From positions 8,308,001-8,372,000 of the forward strand of contig JASJZC010000001.1 of the NCBI GenBank assembly GCA_037178855.1: a stretch of DNA of 64,000 nt. The letters are read 5' to 3'. Both the position numbers and the translations under genes were made by a program. Positions 34,665-45,574 of this stretch are shown in pieces; the stretch's first letter is position 1, and each line of letters opens with the position of its first letter. A model generated the notes under the pieces. The model was not told where the DNA came from. It did no database searches and saw only the letters and a program-made list of their open reading frames with translations. This DNA comes from Oscheius sp. JU75 (lineage: Eukaryota; Nematoda; Chromadorea; Rhabditida; Rhabditidae).

Positions 34665-34735
34665 TTGATAGTTAGTCGAACTTGGGACCCTTGGCCTTTG
34701 CTAGCCACTGCGCCAATCCGCTCCCCTAGCAATTA
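34665..34735 (-). repeat. tRNA-like fragment next to the palindrome
   Basis: Plus-strand GTCGAACTTGGGACCC... GCTAGCCACTGCGCCAATCC looks like the complement of a B box and A box of a tRNA-derived repeat; ends do not pair as a real tRNA. Confidence 0.45.
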
Positions 34736-34865
34736 AAGCAGTACACCCTGTCTTTTTAATCGTGATATTCGTTTTCAGCTAGCTGTTTTGACTTTTGGAA
34801 GCGAGAAAACCCGAGTTGCGCAACGGCCTTCGACCACCATCCAGCCGGCTGGAGGTCACTCGGCC

Positions 34866-36434
34866 ATGCATAGACGGTCAGGTTCGTTCTCGGTTGTATT
34901 GATAGTCACCAATCAGTTTTTTTTTACAGCGGTTAAGGTGCTAATTGCGACTGTCTTCCTCTCACTCTCTGTCATTCTCATCACAGCTATCACCTTCTTC
35001 GCAGATGCCCCGGAACCGAGGAGGAGGGTCTACAGTAAGACAGTCGTCTTCCCTCAAGCTGGTGAGTAGTTTGAGATTCGATCAAGAACCTCTTCTAGGC
35101 TCCGACACAGTTTTCAACCAACCTTGGTCAATTCCCGAGCCCAAAATAGTGGAAAATTTTGCAAATGAGCGTCTCATTTACAGCAACTTCTCCTACAGCA
35201 AAGGTGAGAATGGGGAGGTTTCATTATGGCCCCGGCTAACTTTTCGGCTAGTCGGCCGCATAACGATAACGTCCCGGTGAGAAAGATTGGTAGCCATGAG
35301 AACAATGTTCAGGAATGGGAAACCAGATGTTTCAACTGGCTTCCCTAACAGCAATAGCTGCCAGAACCAAAGCAAAAGTAGTCATCCCTGTTTCGGTTCT
35401 ACTGAGAAGATCTTTCGTTTTGGATACAAACTTGGTGGTCTACGCGGAAGACAGCTATATTGAGAGGAAACTGTTGGAATTGAAAGAGAATACGGTGGAC
35501 GTGCAGGTCAGTTTCAATTCCTCTCGATGAGGCATTTTTCCAGAACAATCTATCTCTCCGAACTGTAGGGTACAACAAATTTAGAGCTGCTGTACCTATC
35601 AGAACCTCAGTCCTCAGTTCAACTCCAGAAACGAGACCGCAATCCTCGGTTATCTCCAAAGCAGGGCCTATTTTGATCAACGCGAAGAAGAAACAAAGAA
35701 AATGTTCACCTTCTACAAAGCGGTTCAAACCATGGTACGTTTTACTCTGAAAGAGACACAGCTCAAAACTGGAACACCGTTCTACCATTTCAGGCATCTG
35801 ACTTTCTGCAAGCTGCCTTCGTCGAGCGGTCTCTGAGGATCGGAGATGCCAGAATGAGGGCCGGGGCTATTCCCGGGGTCGACGAGGATATTGACATGGC
35901 AGGAGACCCTCTGGATTCGAATGTTTTCATTGTCGGAATTCACATTCGAAGAGGAATGGACATTCGAATGAACGAGAGAAATAAGAGACACGGACATGTG
36001 TTCGCCCCACTGAATTACTTAAAGAAGGCAATGAAGAAGGCGGTCGATGGACAGGATGAGTATCTCTATGTCATCTGTTCCGACGATATTGCCTGGGTCA
36101 AGAAGAACTTCAGGGAGGAAGAGTACGGTAGGTGCTACTGTCTCTGACTCATTCTTAGACTCTCAGGTTCGGTCTCCTTTTGTCCCTCCCGTTGGCGCGA
36201 AGTCGACATGGCCATTCTGCTCCGATCCGATGTACTTATTCTCTCTACCGGTACCTTCTCCTGGTGGACAGGGTATCTGGCCCCAAATCCTGACAAAGTA
36301 GATCTTCTTCGAGCAGTCATTTATCCAATGTTCAGGTGTTCTACTATGGTGGCTGGCCGAAACCTGGAAGTATTTTGGACCACATGGTCGACAAAGAACA
36401 GTACTTCCCCTCAAAATGGATACCTCTATCGTGA
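34866..36434 (+). CDS. GT11 galactoside alpha-1,2-fucosyltransferase-like, type II Golgi enzyme
   Basis: Transfers fucose from GDP-fucose to galactose in family GT11. The start MHRRS joins to a membrane anchor (VKVLIATVFLSLSVILITAI), then the catalytic domain with family motifs: GMGNQMFQLASL (GNQMFQ), IVGIHIRRGMDI (the HxRRG motif), and LSTGTFSWWTGYLAP (the FSWW motif). It ends FPSKWIPLS. Exons start about 34866, 34929, 35098, 35314, about 35593, 35793, 36168 and 36335, with short introns. The usual Asp after HIRRG is replaced by Met (HIRRGMD), a possible sign of altered substrate or activity. Nematodes carry many GT11 genes, so orthology cannot be set. Confidence 0.85.
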
Positions 36435-36500
36435 CGGGTTACACAAAATGGATTTCTACCCTTTATTGTCTCCCAATTTTACCAAGAGTCTCAAATCGAC

Positions 36501-36999
36501 TCAAATCGAGTCCTCGGATCCGGCTAGAGTTCCTGGCGGTTTCTTCTGTCTGTGCTGGCGAGCCCGACGCTTATCAACCTTCACAGGCTCGGGTAGACGC
36601 TTCTCCTCCGTTTTTGCCTTGTCTCCGGCGATTCTCTGACCGGATGGAGGCTCAACAATCGGAGCTGCTTCATCCTTTGTCTCTGAACAAATCAGTCACT
36701 ATTTCGACCAAAGTCTTGTCGCCTACGTTGCTTCTCCATTTTCGTTTCATCTTCTTTCTGCTTCACATCCTTCTTTTGCTTTTTAGCCTCTGTTTCCATC
36801 GGCTCTCGGCGAACTTCGGTGATCTTTGCTGGCTCCGAATCCCCAAAAGTCATGTCAACCCCGTCGGGATTCTTCTTCTCCGAGGAAGTCAGCACAACTT
36901 TTTCGAGTTTATCTATCAAACATGGAACTAACCTTCATCAGCGGCAGAAATTAGCTGGCTCAAAGAGAGAAGAAAAAAGAGCGACGTCCAAAAAGCCAT
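36501..36999 (-). CDS. Small secreted Lys/Glu-rich protein of unknown function
   Basis: The first exon encodes a clear signal peptide (MAFWTSLFFLLSLSQLISAA). The rest is a highly charged disordered chain (KITEVRREPMETEAKKQKKD, then after an intron KDEAAPIVEPPSGQRIAGDK) ending RQKKPPGTLAGSEDSI. The stop is at 36501. The join after exon 1 is ambiguous: either an unusual 20-nt intron with all following sequence coding, or an intron of about 98 nt that skips DKLEKVVLTSSEKKNPDGVD. It begins 174 bp after the stop of the Gemin6-like gene on the same strand, so co-transcription is possible. No family recognised. Confidence 0.6.
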
Positions 37000-37172
37000 T
37001 TCAAGAAGGGCTGGAAGGTCCTGTTGCCAAGCTCAGTCTCTTTTCGGGACAATAGACGCTTGTGAATAATGAAAATGTGTAGAGGTGCAGGTCTTTTAGC
37101 CATGTCGTCTGGGCAAGAAGACAAAAACAGAGGGGTAGATAAGAAGAGTTTACTCGTCATCATACAACAGCC

Positions 37173-37806
37173 TCACGTAGACGGACATTTGTCTATGATT
37201 GCTCTGACTCGTCGAAGAACAATTTCGTTGTCGCAATAGCATTCGCCCGACGTGAAAGGCGCCTCTACACGAACGGACCCGAAAATGAGAAGACTCGATC
37301 CATCTTGACGAACTTCCACATGATTTCGCTTCAGCCATGTCATTAGGGCACTTTTTCTGAAAGAATATACAAATTTCACCGATGAATAACGAGGTTACCT
37401 AATTTCTGAATCGTCAACATCGTATTTCTTCTCCTCTCTGAAGAGTTTGTTCATTAGATTGTCTAATTCTGTCGTTTTTGGATGGCAGCCGGCCGTCGTT
37501 GTCCCATCTACGCTGCTAACTTGCTTTATTGAGTCTCTGGGTAACCATTTTATTGTCTCGGGCTCTGAAAAACATTCGATAAGCAAGTTTTTGAGGCTGT
37601 CCTTCTTATTTCCTCGATCAAGAGCATGTGAATGAGCAAAAATACTCACTTTTCTCGGAATTGAAGGTAATGATGACGAGATCGTTCGTGATAGGATCCA
37701 CTGTATACAGATTCCCAGCTATGCATGATGAACCGGCTCCTCCCTTTAGTAGCTGCACTTCCACAGGTCCTCCGACAAGATCAGCGAATTCGGGAAAAGA
37801 TTCCAT
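37173..37806 (-). CDS. Gemin6-like SMN-complex protein
   Basis: Gemin6 is a subunit of the SMN complex that loads Sm proteins on snRNAs, pairing with Gemin7 through an Sm-like fold. Three exons join in frame to about 170 residues. The N-terminus (FPEFADLVGGPVEVQLLKGG... GNLYTVDPITNDLVIITF) matches the Gemin6 Sm-fold pattern (YxGWVLTxDPVSANIVLVNF in human). The C-terminus, LMTWLKRNHVEVRQDGSSLL then FGSVRVEAPFTSGECYCDNE and IVLRRVRAII, follows human Gemin6 (KKWLEKNHIPI... VAGVLTIDPPYGPENCSSSNE IILSRVQDLI). Human length is 167. It lies 445 bp downstream of tmem-39 on the same strand. Confidence 0.75.
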
Positions 37807-38250
37807 CTAAAAAAAAAAGAGAACTTTTTTTTTTGCTTTTATCTGAACAACAATCTAGAAATGGTGCCGTTGATAATGAAAAGCTCCTAGGCACGTGTTG
37901 AGCACAAAAAGTGGAAAAGGAATGGCCACTTTTGCATAGGAAAATTTGAAACTCATTCAATTTCTACGCTCGTCACAACGAAAAAGTCTTTCACTTAAAT
38001 TCACATATTTGTCGGAAAATGTGATCTATTTGGTCGTCTTTACATGTCTTCAACCCATTTTCCTCAATACCAAATATATCCATGAACCAAACACAACAAT
38101 CTATTGCCATAAGGTCATGGAAAAAGTACTTTATCACAAGAGAAAGACCTGTAAAGATCACAAAATAATATGCCGACAAACCCGGGCGACTTTCGCGATT
38201 AGGGCAAGATTGTTTTGGGCCAAAAAATTGATATCACAGAGGGAATTGAT
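37807..38250. other. Intergenic gap between tmem-39 and Gemin6-like gene
   Basis: 444 bp of AT-rich sequence with A and T runs; no repeat or coding feature recognised. Length is compatible with separate promoters or a loose operon. Confidence 0.5.
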
Positions 38251-40136
38251 CTATTGCATTTTCATCTCGGCTTGGAGCTGTTGGACCAGAGCAATGTCTT
38301 CTGGAGAAGGCTCATAGATCCGACCAAGAATGACCTAAATTTCAGTGTTTAGAGGGAAAAAAAAAGAAAGAGAAACGAGCCTTGTCCTTGAAGAGTTTGG
38401 CCAAGAGAAGATAGTTTGCAAACATGAGGAGAACAAGAGTCACAATGTGCTGCCAGTCAGTCGTGTGAACGAGCATCCAGAACTGGATGAGGATCAGGGC
38501 TCCTTCAAAGACACACATACAGTTGATCACGGTGCACGGGTTGGAGCAAAAGGTCTGGAAGGGATTTGGTGTCTCCGTTTCTTTTGATTCCCGACTGTAT
38601 TCCCCTCATGCACTCACAAAGAAAGAGCTGTGATCCGTCCTTCCCGGACAAGCTGCCACGACTTTCACCGAGGCTGAGCCTCTCGCCTTGAAGCAGCTTC
38701 CATCCGGAAGTTGAACGGTCTCCCCGTCGTTGTAAAGAATTTCCGGCGTCCATGCCTGCGGTGCCAGATTGGCATAGCCTGTCTGTCCAATCTTCGGTCC
38801 TTCAATCGTATCCCAAATTCCCAGATGCACTGCACTTCTGGAGATGTCATTCCAGCTGGTTTATGTGCTGAACTCACCTGTGAAGGAGATCGAGATAGTT
38901 TAAAGGCAGGAGATAGGTGACGTAAAGAGAGAAAGCGGTAAGAGCAACGACAGATCCCAGCTCCCATTCCCAAGCCTCATCCACGAGGACTTTCAGCGGC
39001 ATTCCTTGTGTTGTTTTGTACTGCAAATGGTTGTTTCCACTAGTGGGATAAACTCAGGGATAAACTCACTGGAACAAAGAAGCACGGTAGTGCTATGGAG
39101 AGAAATGCCGTCGAGAATCCAGCGAAAACACTCCTCTTGATCCTGAGTCTCAAGTCCAATAGAAGAAGACGGACTTCTTCCCGAATATGTGCTGAATCGC
39201 ATGAATTTTGCCTCCCTTCCTCCTCTACTTACACGGTTTCTGACTACACATGTGCAGAACAGAGTCGAGATCGAGCTGTGCTGCCGGTGGCTCACAAAAT
39301 CGTTCGATCACCTATGTAAGAAGGAAGTGAAGAATACAAAATCGGGTCATACCACGGCAATGTCGATTTCTCCTCTCCACCACTGTCCAATAGCAGCCTT
39401 AATTCGACTGATCTTCTCGAAGATCTCGCTGTGGAACATGAGGGAATAGACGACGATTCTGGAACACGAGCATGAATGAAGATGTACAGCAGAACTCACG
39501 GACAGAAGACACAGAGCACCGAGTTCAGCGGAAAGTCGTGACAGACTCTTGAGAAACTGAACAAGAAACTCGTGATAATCAACGTCATTAGCGGTGTTTT
39601 GACGAAGGCATATTCAATCACTGTCAGAACTTGCTGGACGAATTCGCTTTTGTTGATGGAGAACGCAGCAACAAATTCAGAAATCTGCATGAGAATTGTC
39701 TTGTTGGAATATCGGACTAGAACTACCTGTTTCCAGAAGCATTTGGTAACTCTCCAGCCAAGAAGAAGACCGACACAGGAAAGAAAGTACGGATTTATCA
39801 GGTGGACCTTCTGAAACAATTTGTATCCTTTTCCTGTCTGCCTCACTTCCTCCGTGCATAAACTAGAACACTCACCATGGAATAATGCCAGTAAGACTTC
39901 GGCAGCCACCACAGGGTCTTGTAAATGTTCAAATATTGTAGAAACAGAGCCAAGACCGAGTAGAGAAACAATGTACATTCGAAGAAGAGCTCGCCTTGCG
40001 TGAATTGCATGTCTGGCCATGATGGATGCTGCGAAACTGTGACACCAGAAACCGAATCTTGCACGGGAGGAACAACAACTTGAGGAGGGACTGGTGGTGG
40101 TGGCTGTTGAGGTATTCGACGAGTTTTTGGTGGCAT
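38251..40136 (-). CDS. tmem-39: TMEM39 family ER membrane protein
   Basis: Multi-pass ER protein linked to COPII secretion of collagen and ER stress resistance in C. elegans (family knowledge). It starts MPPKTRRIPQQPPPP with a Pro-rich cytosolic tail, then the hallmark FTQGELFFECTLFLYSVLA and LNIYKTLWWLPKSYWHYSM, and further membrane segments in exons about 39728-39811, 39502-39685, 39358-39462, 39190-39320, 39070-39160, 38880-39019, 38620-38840 and 38381-38550. It ends VILGRIYEPSPEDIALVQQL...KMQ. The last intron (38335-38380) needs a GC donor to keep the family reading KDK/VILGR. It lies 238 bp downstream of rps-10 on the same strand; as I recall the C. elegans D1007.5 and D1007.6 genes are arranged likewise. 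Confidence 0.9.
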
Positions 40137-40373
40137 GTCTCCAGTACACGAAGAGAATGCCCAATCGAGACGCAAAAGGGAAAATCCCTGACCTAGCTAC
40201 GCAATTGCGTACCCCTCGACAGAAACTGGCTGACCCATCCAACTAGATCCATTCTGAGACAATTACTACGTGTCGTGAAGCCATGTCTCGAAAATAAAGA
40301 CTGTTAGAAGCTGTCGAAAATAGATACTAGTTCTTTTACAACATTGGAACAATTTATTTGTAACAAAAACAAT

Positions 40374-40995
40374 TTACTGCTGCGGGGGAAGAGCTCCTCT
40401 TCCGAATCCGGCTCTGTATACACCAGCGGCTCCGGGTCCAGCTTCAGCAGTCTTGTCGGCGGCTCTGTAGGCATCACGGTCTCCTTCCTTTCCGGCAGCT
40501 GAAAATCCAAGATTATTTCATAATCTCGATGTATGCTCGTGCTGGCGATGACACGAGAAAATCGGTCGGAAAAGCTCGCAACATCTGGTCTTCACATAAC
40601 AATCAAATTCAAAAACATACCGGGGCCACGAGTCGGGCGATCTCCAAGGGGAACGCGGACCTCTCTGGGCTTGCTCTTGACAGTAGCGGGAACGATCTCA
40701 GGGGGAAGGTTCAGCTGTTCGCGGAGGTAAGTGATTCCTTCATCATTGAGATACCAGTAGTAGTGGCGCCAAGCGAACTGTTCCTTGACAAGTTCGCGGG
40801 AAGCCAGACTCTAAAAGCAGGTAATTCATAAAATTGGATAGAAAGGGCTACCTTCAGGGTCTTGATAACTTCCAAGTTGGTTACTCCCTCAATATTGGGG
40901 TGGGTCTTCAGGTTAAAGTCTTTCTTGGCGACGGCGACTCCCTCGTTGAAGAGGTACTCATAGATGGCCTTCCTATTCTTTGTTGGGATCAGCAT
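40374..40995 (-). CDS. rps-10: Small ribosomal subunit protein eS10
   Basis: Three exons: [20 protein letters not shown]...NLEVIKTLK, then [33 protein letters not shown]...RP, then the Gly/Ala-rich tail [20 protein letters not shown] ending GALPQQ. These are the S10 plectin/winged-helix signatures in order; total length of about 150 matches the family. An acceptor (TTTCCAG) 13-14 nt before the ATG may be a spliced-leader site. It diverges from rpl-24.1 and may head a same-strand cluster with tmem-39. Confidence 0.96.
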
Positions 40996-42060
40996 GATGA
41001 CCTCAAGTTCTGGAAATTGTGAATATACAAAGAAGATAAGTACAGAGAGAAAAGAAGGTGTAAAATACTAGATTAACAGGAGATTGCTTAAAAGGTTGTA
41101 CACTAATATGTATAATTGGAAAACTAGAGTTTGATGTATAAGTAACGGAAATAACACAGAGGGCTTCGATAGCAGGGATGTATATCATTTTTGAATTTCC
41201 TATCTTTTTCTCTAGCAACAAATAAACGGAAAATACTCCAGCATGAGAAAAAGTGACAGAAAACAGCCGGACGAAGACTTGGATTTTTGGGACAACACAG
41301 CTCAAGCGCGGGCTACCGTAATCTCGCTGTTCGGCAGTCCATAGGCGCCAACATTAAAACGAACTGGAGGGGCTATTTTCTAAGGTTTTATGTACTTGTT
41401 TCGAAGATCTTTTCTGTGATTTCTTCTAAATGCGGATCTAAAACAGATGTGAACGAAACGCGAGAGAATAAAAAGAAAAGAAAAAGGGAAAAGAAGAAAA
41501 GTCTCGAGAGGATGAAAGTACATTTTCTGAGAATTCCTAGGTTCTTGAAACTTTTTTTTTGTTCCGGCAGAAGCTCAAAATGTTGTTAGAAACCTAGGAG
41601 TCGGTCAAGAAGCCTCAGAAAACATAATTGAAGACTCGGGTCCCGCCACGAAAAGCCGCTGTTCGGCAGCCCGCCATCTTGCAATGGTTTACGTGAAGCC
41701 CGCGAAGCCTTTCCTAAAATTTCCTCCCGTTTTTTCCGTCGATATCGAGAATTTGAACCGTGTTTTCCTCTTTTTCTTGTTAGTATGCATTGTGCAGGCG
41801 TCATCTAACTTTATTTCTAGCTCATTTTTACAATAGAAGATGTCTCGCCGAAACATTCAAGGGCGCGATTTTTATGAACAGTTCTAGTCTATTTTCCGAA
41901 TTTTATCCGCTTTTTTTTTTTTACCTTTCAGGCTTTCGTTGACACGAAAAATGACATCTATTTTTGTTCTTTATGTCGTATTGCTGCGCATTCTTATCGT
42001 GTTGTATTCTGTTGCTCTTCTCGCTGAAGATTACACAAACTAGTTGGTTTCAGGTAAAAC
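40996..42060. promoter_or_regulatory. Divergent promoter region between rps-10 and rpl-24.1
   Basis: A 1-kb region between two ribosomal protein genes that point away from each other, so it likely carries both promoters. There are T-rich acceptor-like tracts at about 41911-41930 (TTTTTTTTTTTTACCTTTCAG) and right before rpl-24.1 (GTTGGTTTCAG at 42045-42055), fitting 5' UTR introns or trans-splicing. No other gene recognised. Confidence 0.6.
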
Positions 42061-42857
42061 ATGAAGTTGGAGACCTGTGCATACTCCGGATACAAGATCT
42101 ACCCCGGACATGGAAAGCGCGTTGTCCGCCCTGACGGAAAGGTGAGGTTTTCTTTAAATTTTGCAGTTGGTTGCTTCATTCTTGTTACAATTTGACTGAT
42201 TGAAAATTTCAGGTCCAAATTTTCCTCAACAACAGATGCGTCCGTGCCACCAAGCTGAAGAGAAGTCCTCGTGATATCCGTTGGACCGTGCTGTACCGTA
42301 TCAAGCACAAGAAGGTTTGTTCTTACATTGTGACTTTCGAAACGCTTTAACTTCAGGGAACTCACGGACAAGAGGCTATCCAGAAGAAGAAGGTTAAGAA
42401 GACCGCCCAAACCGTTAACAGAGCCGTCGCTGGAATGACTCTTGAATCTATCCTAGCCAAGAGAAATCAGACCGCCGAATTCCGTAAGCAGCAGAGAGAC
42501 GCCGCCACTAAGGCTGCGAAGGACGCCAACAAGGCTGCTCGTGCCGCCAAACAGGCTGCCAATAAGGTATGTTCTCGTCTTTGTTCATTTGTTATGGTGC
42601 GCAATATTAGAGCTGGCTTTGACCCCATCTGTCTCAATCAGTGTCGAAATTGCGCTATATAGAACGCATTCGGTCCGATTGCTTGGTGCCGAGTACTCGA
42701 GATGCGCGTTTTGCTCATTTTGGCCACTCGATGTATCCAGTTTGCTGTTACCTAATGCAATATTTTCCAGGAGAAGAAGGCTTCCGCCGCCAAGACCCAA
42801 GTGAAGGCACCGAAGGTCGTCAAGACTGCCGCTCCTCGTGTTGGTGGAAAGCGCTAA
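42061..42857 (+). CDS. rpl-24.1: Large ribosomal subunit protein eL24
   Basis: Exons 42061-42141, 42213-42314, 42358-42566 and 42771-42857 encode [20 protein letters not shown], then [20 protein letters not shown], the [20 protein letters not shown] helix and a C-terminal [12 protein letters not shown], matching C. elegans RPL-24.1 throughout (about 158 residues). The N-terminal zinc-finger Cys of archaeal L24e is reduced, as in other eukaryotes. A trimmed TTTCAG acceptor ends 6 nt before the ATG, as expected for a spliced leader. Confidence 0.97.
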
Positions 42858-43170
42858 ATGTTAAATGAATTTATTGTTATAAACATTGTTGTATACTTGA
42901 CGTTTACCTCTGTATTCAGGGGTAGTTTTATATTTCTGTGCTGGGAGAAAAAGTCTTCTTAACCCGGCTTAGCTTGGCTCTTTTTCTAATTGCCTGTGTC
43001 GTGCAGCTTGATCGAATACTTCTCCAGCTTTATTGCAAGCAGTTCTCTTCTTGCCTGTTTGTGCGTGGATGGCGTTTGATTGAAAATGTCGCCGCGCCTG
43101 TTATTTCCTCATTTCGGACATTCTCTACCATCTTGTCCAGCACGACTCTTGGAAATGGATAGCTGAGAGC
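42858..43170. other. Gap between rpl-24.1 and the multi-pass membrane gene
   Basis: 313 bp with TTTATTGTTATAAACATTG as a likely 3' UTR and poly(A)-signal-poor end; an open frame through part of it (42938-43162) is in another frame from the downstream gene and has no recognised domain. Spacing is somewhat long for an operon. Confidence 0.4.
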
Positions 43171-44512
43171 ATGTTAAAGGAAAGCTACGCAATATGCACT
43201 CTTCTTCTAGTGTGGGGATGTTGGCAAGTTGGCCGCCTGGATGTCCCGATCCTCGATATTCCCATAGATGAAATTCGGTTATTGATGACCGAGGGAACAT
43301 GTAAATTTGGTATTGATATCTCTGAGGGGCCTGTTTTCAATGTCCGACAAGAGATTGTGGTTCAACGAAGTAACTGGAGTTTTATGAGCGAGAAGTTTTA
43401 CTTTCTACTCTACGAAATGTCGTAAGTTTCGTTTAGCATTACCAGAAAAAGCATATTACAGCAACCTGGAAAAGTTGAGCTCATGGATGCTATCTCAGCT
43501 GTTCACACTACACTTTTTCGAGGAAATCATTGTCTGTGAAAAGTTTTTAGTGAGTCTTCTAAGCTGGTCTAGCGTCAAATCGTTTGTCAGGTAGCCATTA
43601 TCGTCCTAGGCGTACTCAATATGATCGTTTATCTTCTCACAGCCGATCCTCTGATTCCAACAGCAACAGGGAAGAAGACGAGTGCAAAGGAGATGTGAGT
43701 AGGCAAATTCTCAAAGATTTTCTTCTTCTTTTCAGGCGTTATATCCCGGAAAAGTTCATAATTTTGACCTCGGTCATAGTCAGGACGCCGGAATCAGGGA
43801 TGCGGGAGAAACAGTGAGTCAAAGTAAGCACAATGTCAGAGAAGGCGTTTAGTTTTTCAATGACTCGACTCAATGGGACGGCAACCTGTATTCTTACGGA
43901 CATTACCGTCTTTGCACTGTGGTACGCGATCCTATCGTCCATTTCTTTGGCTGTGAGGAGAGTGACGTTCCGATTGGAGGAGGCTGTCCTTCTGGACAGA
44001 CACCGCTTCAATGACTGGGCGACTGGACCCTATATCAAGACTTGCTTTCTCCTTTTTGCTCTTTTCTGTACCGGAGTCTCGACGGTCTCCATGACCATCA
44101 CCTCGTACCGACTCGTCCATCCTCTGTATGCCGCCGTGATGATAGTCGAGGTAAGGATAACACTGTTTCTCTAACTCTATCACCCAGAGCGTCGAAGTCC
44201 TGCTGAAAACTTGCTACGCTGTATCTCTCCTCCTCCAAAGCTTCCTCAATCGGGACAATAAGAGGTCAGTCGAGGACTGCTTCATGCGGTTCAGCACCTC
44301 CGTCTCCGAACATCTTCTCTCAATCATCCGTTACTCTCTGTACATGGTGAGTTCCAGAGAGTACTATCTAACCCCATTTCTAGTACATCGGAGGGTTTGT
44401 CAACAACAAGATCATTCCATTATGTTTCATAACGCCGGCACTTTTTCATCTCAACGGGTTGTATTCCACCTTCACCTCTAATCGTTTCTATGTGGCACAG
44501 AGGCGAGACTAG
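43171..44512 (+). CDS. Multi-pass membrane protein, family uncertain
   Basis: About 375 residues in seven exons. An N-terminal hydrophobic segment (YAICTLLLVWGCWQVG) is followed by a luminal-looking part, then further helices VAIIVLGVLNMIVYLL, CILTDITVFALWYAILSSIS, CFLLFALFCTGVSTVSMTIT and a final paired segment. The order and spacing around SYRLVHPLYAAVMIVESVEV recall the transmembrane bundle of the HRD1/gp78 ER ligases (SITGYTHGMHTLAFMAAESL in human gp78), but the chain stops at VAQRRD with no RING finger. That link is weak. Intron phases all agree; the fourth and fifth exon joins are less certain. Confidence 0.6.
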
Positions 44513-45435
44513 AAGTAGTCGAATGGTCCAGAAAAAGCTTTAGTTTGTGAAACCGTGTAATAAAGTTCTTGATGAAATCAACACTACAAGAGGAATGCTC
44601 CGTTTTGCTTCTGGTACAATAAAGGGTTGCGAACGCGGAAAGCAAAAGCGAACCAAGTTGCTAAAGGTTCTAGGAACTTTCTCTAGATTTCCCAACTTTG
44701 GGTTATTTCGCTTTCGAATCTTTTATTCTACCAGAATCTTACTCTCAGCGCTGTCGTCTGCGACTCTCCACCAAGGTCAATGAAATCTACTTTTTCACGG
44801 TAGACAGAGGCAGTCTGACATGAGCAGTAATGCCACAGTTTATTTTCCCTGCGTCATGGAGAAGAGACTGCAAGCTGGACAGCCAGCTCGTGAATCCGCC
44901 ACTTGCAGCCGTTGAAAGATGGTATGTCCGGGCTCGGTCTTCTCGGCTCTGAGAGCGTCCCACTGAATCCACAGCGGTGTTTGATATAGTCCTTGAAAAC
45001 CCTCTGACCTGCGCTCATATTCTTTGAAAGGAAGAGGTTGACACATGAACACCAGTAGAGACACTTTCTTTATTTGGTTGTTGTTCGAAGTTCTCAAGAG
45101 AGTAGATGGTCCTCGACCAACTGTTGCTATGAAAGCTGGATATGAACTTCTGGATGTTGTGTGGCTGTCAGAAGATTCTAGAAGACTGAGGCTGTTTCAA
45201 TACGGCCTTCTCTTTGTTGCGATTTTTCATGACTGCAGGCGTAAAAGCCCTGTTTACTGTCGTGTCTTCTGTTTTGCTAGTTCTAGTCCATGCTAATTTA
45301 GTTGAGTTCTGGTTGCATTGCCTTAGGATTGTCCCTTGTCCCGGTATGCACTATAAAATTGTATCCGTCCAATCTCTCTAAAGTATGAAATAACCTGAAC
45401 GTACACTCCTGACGTAAACCATGATGCCAGTAGTA

Positions 45436-45574
45436 TAATTACTGCTCCCCAGGTTGCAGTTTTGTAGTTAGTAATGTCTCTTTCTTGGAAACCGAAAAAG
45501 TACTACTAAATATGATTACTGCTCCTCAGGTTGCAGTTTTGTAGTTAGTAATGTCTAATTCTTGGAAATCGAAA
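45436..45574 (+). repeat. Imperfect tandem direct repeat, two units of about 61 bp
   Basis: Units at 45436-45497 and 45514-45574 share GGTTGCAGTTTTGTAGTTAG and flanks with about five differences, separated by 16 bp. Confidence 0.85.

Larger units (their letters stand above)
31808..34865. other. Repeat-rich intergenic region, no gene recognised
   Basis: This 3-kb gap contains a poly-C/CT tract (about 32275-32330), a dispersed repeat with GGCGGCTGCGCCGCTTCGTA at about 32812 that is also found near 46495, a tRNA-like fragment (33660-33725, minus), a perfect palindrome (34593-34646) and another tRNA-like fragment (34665-34735, minus). Open frames here (for example 32413-32769) show no domain. 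Confidence 0.6.

Noticed and set aside
35514-35593. A 20-nt intron in the fucosyltransferase gene
   Set aside because: An extra micro-exon NNLSLRT plus a 20-nt intron would keep frame, but a single 79-nt intron gives an equally good VQ-SCCTYQN join and is simpler.
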